Shown: positions 6,448 to 9,800 of the stretch, piece after piece
How positions within the stretch are numbered: the stretch's first letter is position 1
Layout: each line of letters begins with the position of its first letter
Assembly: GCA_028687545.1 (NCBI GenBank)
Contig: JAQTZZ010000084.1
Location: 1-9,800, forward strand
DNA: 9,800 bases
From: Candidatus Wallbacteria bacterium
GTDB taxonomy: Bacteria > Muiribacteriota > JAQTZZ01
Direction: 5' to 3'
Notes under the pieces: model-generated
Seen by the model: the letters and a program-made list of their open reading frames with translations, nothing else
Told to the model about the DNA's origin: nothing
The model's database searches: none
Position numbers and translations under genes: made by a program

Positions 6448-6453
6448 GGGGGG
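6448..6453 (+). promoter_or_regulatory. Unusual GGGGGG ribosome-binding site for the first secreted paralogue
   Basis: Six G residues followed by AAGT and ATG 6458. It is the third instance of the hexa-G leader. The paralogue downstream uses ordinary GGAGG instead (8203-8207). Confidence 0.65.
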
Positions 6454-6457
6454 AAGT

Positions 6458-8089
6458 ATGAAGTATTTGTTTTCTTTACTCATCATTTTTATCCTGGCAG
6501 AAAATACGGTCATCGCAGGTGTAGAGCGGGATGCTTTCGGCAACATCACAGGCAGGGAAGGCCCGCACTGCAAGTACAGCTATCTCGGCACTCTCGGCGG
6601 ATCCCTGGGAATCGGCGCCACAGTGCTGCTCGCCGATGTCACTGTGGCTGTTGCTCCCAAGTATTGCGTGGGAGTGATCTTCGCTTCAGGCAGCGTGGAC
6701 GATCCTGGGAAAGATGAAATCACCTTCACCATCAGTCCGGAAATCTCCGGCACCTTTGCCGCCAGCGTAGGACCGAAACTGCAGATTCTGGATGCGAAAG
6801 CCTTTGACACGACCATCGGAGCCTCTGCCAGTGCCAGTGCCGGAGCGGAAGCCGCGATCAAGCTGGGAATGCATTCGGTGTTCGTTTATGCTCCCGGCGA
6901 ACTCAAGCTGGAAGAGAAGGGCGCGACCTGTGCCAATGATTTCTGCGACTTCAGCCGCGGTAATGCCAAAGACCACATGACATCCGCCGGACTTTCCATA
7001 TTTTCCAGCCTGAAAATAGAAGCCGGAATCGGAGGCTTCCTTGGCCTGAAGGATGTGGCTGGAGTCTCGGCTGACATCGGAGCCTCTGCCACCATGGGTT
7101 ACGGTGTGGAAGGCAGGCTCAATGCTGACAGCGATGACAAGTTCGTAGTGATTTTTAAAAGCTCGGTTTCCGGCAGTTTCAAGGCCACCGAACTGTCCAA
7201 GCTGGTGATGGGAAGAGACCTCAAGCTCATGCCCAACGTGAACTCCGATTCAGTCTCATATGAGCTGCACCTCGGTCTGAAGTTCAAGGCAGACAAGAGC
7301 TTCAACGGGATGAGCCTTTATTTTGCCAATGGCTTCGAGTTTACAAACGGTGGAGACAACGATTTCGTGAAGCAGCTCAAGGAGGAAGCCGGGAGTTGCG
7401 CTGAATGCGCCGAACTGGACAAGGCAGTGGGCGGAAAATGCAGCTATTCATTCGACATCAGCAGGGAACTTGCTGAGAAATATCTCAAGGAAATAGTGGA
7501 TACTGCAAATAAAGTGAAGGACGGAGCTGGAACGCTGAATGAGGACACTCTCAAGGATACGATCAAGGGTATGTACAGCAAAGCTCAGGAAATGATGAAA
7601 AGCCTGTCTTCCGAAAGCGTTCCTTATCACCTGTGGAAAGAGATCCGCCTGTCCAAGACAGAAGTCGGGGGCAGCCTGAATGTGGATATCGCCAAACTCG
7701 GGCTGAGCACATCCCTGATCACCTCCAAATCCTATCTGGCCGAAGAGGGAAACCTGGCAGGAGGCCAGTTGCAACCTGATCCCGGGAAGACTCACAAATA
7801 TACTCAAGAAATCGCCAAATTCAAGCGTGAGATACCTGCTCTGGTGGAAAAGCTCCTGAAGTTCGTGCCTCAGCTGCTCACCAGGGAATACATCTGCAGG
7901 CAGGACGGGGACGGTACGCTGATTCTTTACGGCCTGTTCGCTGACGGCAGGGTGACTGTGTATTACTTTGAGCCGGACGGCGATCAGATACAGGGCCGGA
8001 CCTGGACAGGAACTGAAGCTCAGTCCGTGTGGAGCGCAGTGAGATCCGGGATGAGTCTACAGGAGGCCTTTCAAAATGAAGCTGGATGA
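6458..8089 (+). CDS. Secreted protein of unknown family, paralogue 1
   Basis: This protein has 543 residues. Residues 1-20 form a signal peptide (MKYLF, hydrophobic core, T-V-I-A before GVERD). The mature part opens with R-D-x-F-G-N-I. It continues as alternating, strand-like, Gly/Ala-rich sequence to about residue 240, including C158-ANDF-C163-DFSR and DIGASATMG (206-214). A short segment NGMSLYFANGFEF (283-295) follows. After that comes a helical region with C314, C317 and C328 (about 300-400). The end is a hairpin-like segment, CRQDGDGTLILYGL (480-493). Cys 38, 70, 158, 163, 314, 328 and 480 are kept in the paralogue, suggesting disulfides outside the cytoplasm. The N-terminal half could be a beta-rich surface or barrel domain, but I recognise no family. 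The start is fixed by GGGGGG 4 bases upstream and by the paralogue. It stands alone behind promoter E, and its stop codon lies inside the repeats of promoter F. Confidence 0.85.
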   Translation: MKYLFSLLIIFILAENTVIAGVERDAFGNITGREGPHCKYSYLGTLGGSLGIGATVLLADVTVAVAPKYCVGVIFASGSVDDPGKDEITFTISPEISGTFAASVGPKLQILDAKAFDTTIGASASASAGAEAAIKLGMHSVFVYAPGELKLEEKGATCANDFCDFSRGNAKDHMTSAGLSIFSSLKIEAGIGGFLGLKDVAGVSADIGASATMGYGVEGRLNADSDDKFVVIFKSSVSGSFKATELSKLVMGRDLKLMPNVNSDSVSYELHLGLKFKADKSFNGMSLYFANGFEFTNGGDNDFVKQLKEEAGSCAECAELDKAVGGKCSYSFDISRELAEKYLKEIVDTANKVKDGAGTLNEDTLKDTIKGMYSKAQEMMKSLSSESVPYHLWKEIRLSKTEVGGSLNVDIAKLGLSTSLITSKSYLAEEGNLAGGQLQPDPGKTHKYTQEIAKFKREIPALVEKLLKFVPQLLTREYICRQDGDGTLILYGLFADGRVTVYYFEPDGDQIQGRTWTGTEAQSVWSAVRSGMSLQEAFQNEAG

Positions 8090-8130
8090 AGCGGATTGAA
8101 GCTTGAAACAGGGTTTCTGCCGGTGATAAT
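8077..8130 (+). promoter_or_regulatory. Hexamer-repeat promoter F (for the second secreted paralogue)
   Basis: TGAAGC at 8077, 8087 and 8097 (10-bp pitch), followed by TTGAAA (8103-8108), 16 bases, and GATAAT (8125-8130). The geometry equals promoter E: 28 bp from the third hexamer to the -10. GAAAC-AGG-GTTTC forms an inverted repeat just after the hexamers. The second hexamer begins with the TGA stop of the upstream gene, so operator and coding end overlap. The predicted transcript start is near 8137, giving a longer leader (about 75 bases) than the other copies. Confidence 0.6.
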
Positions 8131-8211
8131 TAACTCGTAGGCGTACGATCCTGGCCAGGTGAAATGGCTACATTGAAACCTGCCGGATCGAAAATTTCCA
8201 CTGGAGGTAGT

Positions 8212-9771
8212 ATGAAACCATTTTTCTTGCTGGCGCTTCTGCTTTGGATGTCTGGAAACGTAATTTCGGCCGGTGTTGTCAGGGATCCTTTCGGCAACAT
8301 TGTCAGGGGTGATGGAGCATATTGCCGGTATGCTTATCTGGCAGATGTGGGAGTCTCTGCAGCCGGAGGTCCCACTGTCCTTCTTGCAGACGCCAATGTG
8401 GCCATAGAACCCAAAGTATGCGTGGCAGTCACATTTGCATCCCGAAAATTAGCAGACCCAAGGGAAGATGAAATCACCTTTGTCTTCAATCCGTCCCTCA
8501 ACGGAACCTTTTCCGCAAGCCTCGGCCCGCATCTTTCCATTCTAGACGCCAAGGCTTTTGACAAAAGCATCGGTGGAGGCATAAACGCCGGTGCTGAAGC
8601 GGAACTGACGCTCTCGCTTGGCACCAACCAGTTTTTCACTTTTAAGCCGGGAGAACTGAAACTTGCTGCCAAAGATGCGACCTGTGCCAATGATTTCTGC
8701 GATTTCAGCCGGAGCCATGCCATGGAGCACATGACTTCCGCCGGGCTCGCTCTGTCCGGTTCGCTGAAGATTTCAGCCGGCATTGGCGGTTATCTCGGTC
8801 TGGGGAACAGTGCGGGCGTTTCAGGCGATATCGGAGCCTCGGCCACGATGGGGGAAGGCCTCGAAGGCCGGGTGGTCAATTCTCCTGACAGCGATGATAA
8901 GTATCTGGTGATTTACAAGAGCTCTCTGGCCGGAAGCTTCAATGCTGGCAACCTTGCCTTGAGCCTGGCAGGCGGAAACATTCCCCTCAACCCGTATCCT
9001 GCAGCCCAATCAGTTTCCTTTGAACTGCATCTGATCCTTAAGTTCAAGCAGGACAAGACTTTCAACGGGATGAGCGTCTATTTTGCCAATGGTTTCGAAT
9101 TCACTGACGGACCGGACAATCCTTTTATCAGGGAACTCAAAGCCGAAGCAGGGAACTGCGCCGAGTCCGCTGAATTGGATCAAGCTCTAGCCGGGAAATG
9201 CATTTACTCCTTTGACATCAGTAAGGAACTGGCGGAGAAGTATTTCCGGGAAATCATCCTGGTGGCAAAGGACGTGACAAGCGGCAGCGGTTCTCTGAAT
9301 GCCGGAATCGTTAAGGAAAAGGTGAGGGAAATGTATCGCCAGGTGCAGAACCTGATGCAGAACGCAGAGCAGGAAAGCCTTCCTTATCAAGCCTGGAAAG
9401 AGATACGCCTGGAAAAGAAACAGATCAGTCTTGGCGTGGATGTGAATGCGGCCAGCCTGGGAATCAACGGAGCCTTTTTCACTTCCAAATCATTTCTGGC
9501 TGAGGAAGGCATTTGCCAGGGAGGGGAGCTGCACCCCGTAAAAACATATAAATATACTAAGGAAGTGGCTAAATACAAACGCGATCTCAATACCCTGCTG
9601 GACAAAGTGAAAAATTTCCTGATCCAGCTCGCCAACCCCTTCAAGGAGTGCGTATGCAGGCAGGAAGCAGACGGCACGATCATGTTATACGGCCTGTGCC
9701 GGGACGGCATTGTGAAGCTGTATTACATCGAGACAGGCAGCAACCCTGTGCAGAGCATGTCCTGGACCTGA
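8212..9771 (+). CDS. Secreted protein of unknown family, paralogue 2, probably cut short by a TGA
   Basis: This protein has 519 residues and is a clear tandem paralogue of the upstream gene. Hand counts of gapless alignment give 49 identities over residues 1-100 and 64 over 121-220. The signal peptide is residues 1-20 (MKPFF, hydrophobic core, V-I-S-A before GVVRD). Shared landmarks are R-D-x-F-G-N-I, CANDFCDFSR (158-167), DIGASATMG, NGMSVYFANGFEF, the GKCIYSFDIS region and the CRQEADGT hairpin near 482. Extra cysteines appear at 435, 480 and 496. ATG 8212 is chosen because GGAGG (8203-8207) lies 4 bases upstream and it aligns with the paralogue's start. An in-frame ATG at 8164 would add 16 residues with no counterpart. 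The protein ends ...SWT at a TGA, where the paralogue has Gly and continues for 26 residues. Sequence after the TGA still matches, so this is likely a nonsense change that removes the C-terminal tail. Function unknown. Confidence 0.82.
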   Translation: MKPFFLLALLLWMSGNVISAGVVRDPFGNIVRGDGAYCRYAYLADVGVSAAGGPTVLLADANVAIEPKVCVAVTFASRKLADPREDEITFVFNPSLNGTFSASLGPHLSILDAKAFDKSIGGGINAGAEAELTLSLGTNQFFTFKPGELKLAAKDATCANDFCDFSRSHAMEHMTSAGLALSGSLKISAGIGGYLGLGNSAGVSGDIGASATMGEGLEGRVVNSPDSDDKYLVIYKSSLAGSFNAGNLALSLAGGNIPLNPYPAAQSVSFELHLILKFKQDKTFNGMSVYFANGFEFTDGPDNPFIRELKAEAGNCAESAELDQALAGKCIYSFDISKELAEKYFREIILVAKDVTSGSGSLNAGIVKEKVREMYRQVQNLMQNAEQESLPYQAWKEIRLEKKQISLGVDVNAASLGINGAFFTSKSFLAEEGICQGGELHPVKTYKYTKEVAKYKRDLNTLLDKVKNFLIQLANPFKECVCRQEADGTIMLYGLCRDGIVKLYYIETGSNPVQSMSWT

Positions 9772-9800
9772 TCTGCCGCGCAGACGATATGGAGAGCTGT
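9769..9800 (+). other. In-frame continuation beyond the stop of paralogue 2
   Basis: Reading on after TGA 9769-9771 gives S-A-A-Q-T-I-W-R-A up to the window edge. Paralogue 1 has T-E-A-Q-S-V-W-S-A at the same place: 4 of 9 identical and 3 conservative. The coding frame was therefore once longer, or is read through. Confidence 0.6.

Noticed and set aside
8076-8099. Seven-codon ORF (MKLDEAD) after AGGAGG at the end of paralogue 1
   Set aside because: It lies inside the coding end and operator repeats; the SD-like bases encode part of paralogue 1.
8164-8211. Upstream ATG for paralogue 2
   Set aside because: It adds 16 residues before a signal peptide with no match in paralogue 1, and the GGAGG site points to ATG 8212.
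8334-8783. 149-codon open frame on minus opposite paralogue 2
   Set aside because: It lies wholly antisense to a conserved gene, with Ser/Ala/Leu-rich shadow composition and no ribosome-binding site. The same applies to the 93-codon minus frame in paralogue 1.
9769-9771. Alternative genetic code with TGA read as Gly
   Set aside because: The TGA aligns with a Gly, as in code 25, but the metallopeptidase, the kinase, paralogue 1 and the 39-residue ORF all end sensibly at TGA. A single nonsense change is simpler.

Overview
The window is bacterial: dense genes, Shine-Dalgarno sites, roughly balanced base composition, and five proteins with N-terminal export signals. It also carries a large Hanks-type serine/threonine kinase fused to a TPR-like region, which is common in complex-envelope phyla such as Planctomycetes-Lentisphaerae and in uncultivated lineages. 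No rRNA, tRNA or housekeeping marker is present, so I do not name a taxon. No insertion sequence, CRISPR array or phage gene was seen.

Left part, minus strand. Read right to left, there is a secreted HExxH metallopeptidase-like protein (2181-3065). Next comes a probable run of a 21-codon small ORF (1937-2002), an exported TolB-like beta-propeller protein (826-1902) and a lipoprotein-like gene that leaves the window at base 1. Middle, plus strand: a doubtful 50-residue ORF (3209-3361) and a kinase-TPR protein of 865 residues (3469-6066). Then comes a minus-strand 39-residue hydrophobic small ORF (6122-6241). Right part, plus strand: two tandem paralogous secreted proteins of unknown family (6458-8089 and 8212-9771). 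The second ends at a TGA that looks like a nonsense change, because homology to its twin continues past it.

The most notable signal is in the gaps. Five starts are preceded by three or four direct hexamers (TGAAGC or degenerate TGnnnC) spaced exactly 10 bp apart. They lie 28-29 bp upstream of an AATAAT-like -10 box. This is the geometry of an activator binding one face of the helix over the -35 region. The candidate promoters serve the 21-residue ORF/TolB-like run, the metallopeptidase, the 39-residue ORF, and each secreted paralogue. Three of these starts also share an unusual GGGGGG ribosome-binding site. Two further hexamer copies, with no recognisable -10, flank the kinase gene.

My reading is a locally clustered regulon of exported proteins and two tiny peptides around a cytoplasmic signalling kinase. 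The shared promoter architecture is seen directly. The existence of an activator and any link to the kinase are inference, and no DNA-binding protein is encoded in the window.
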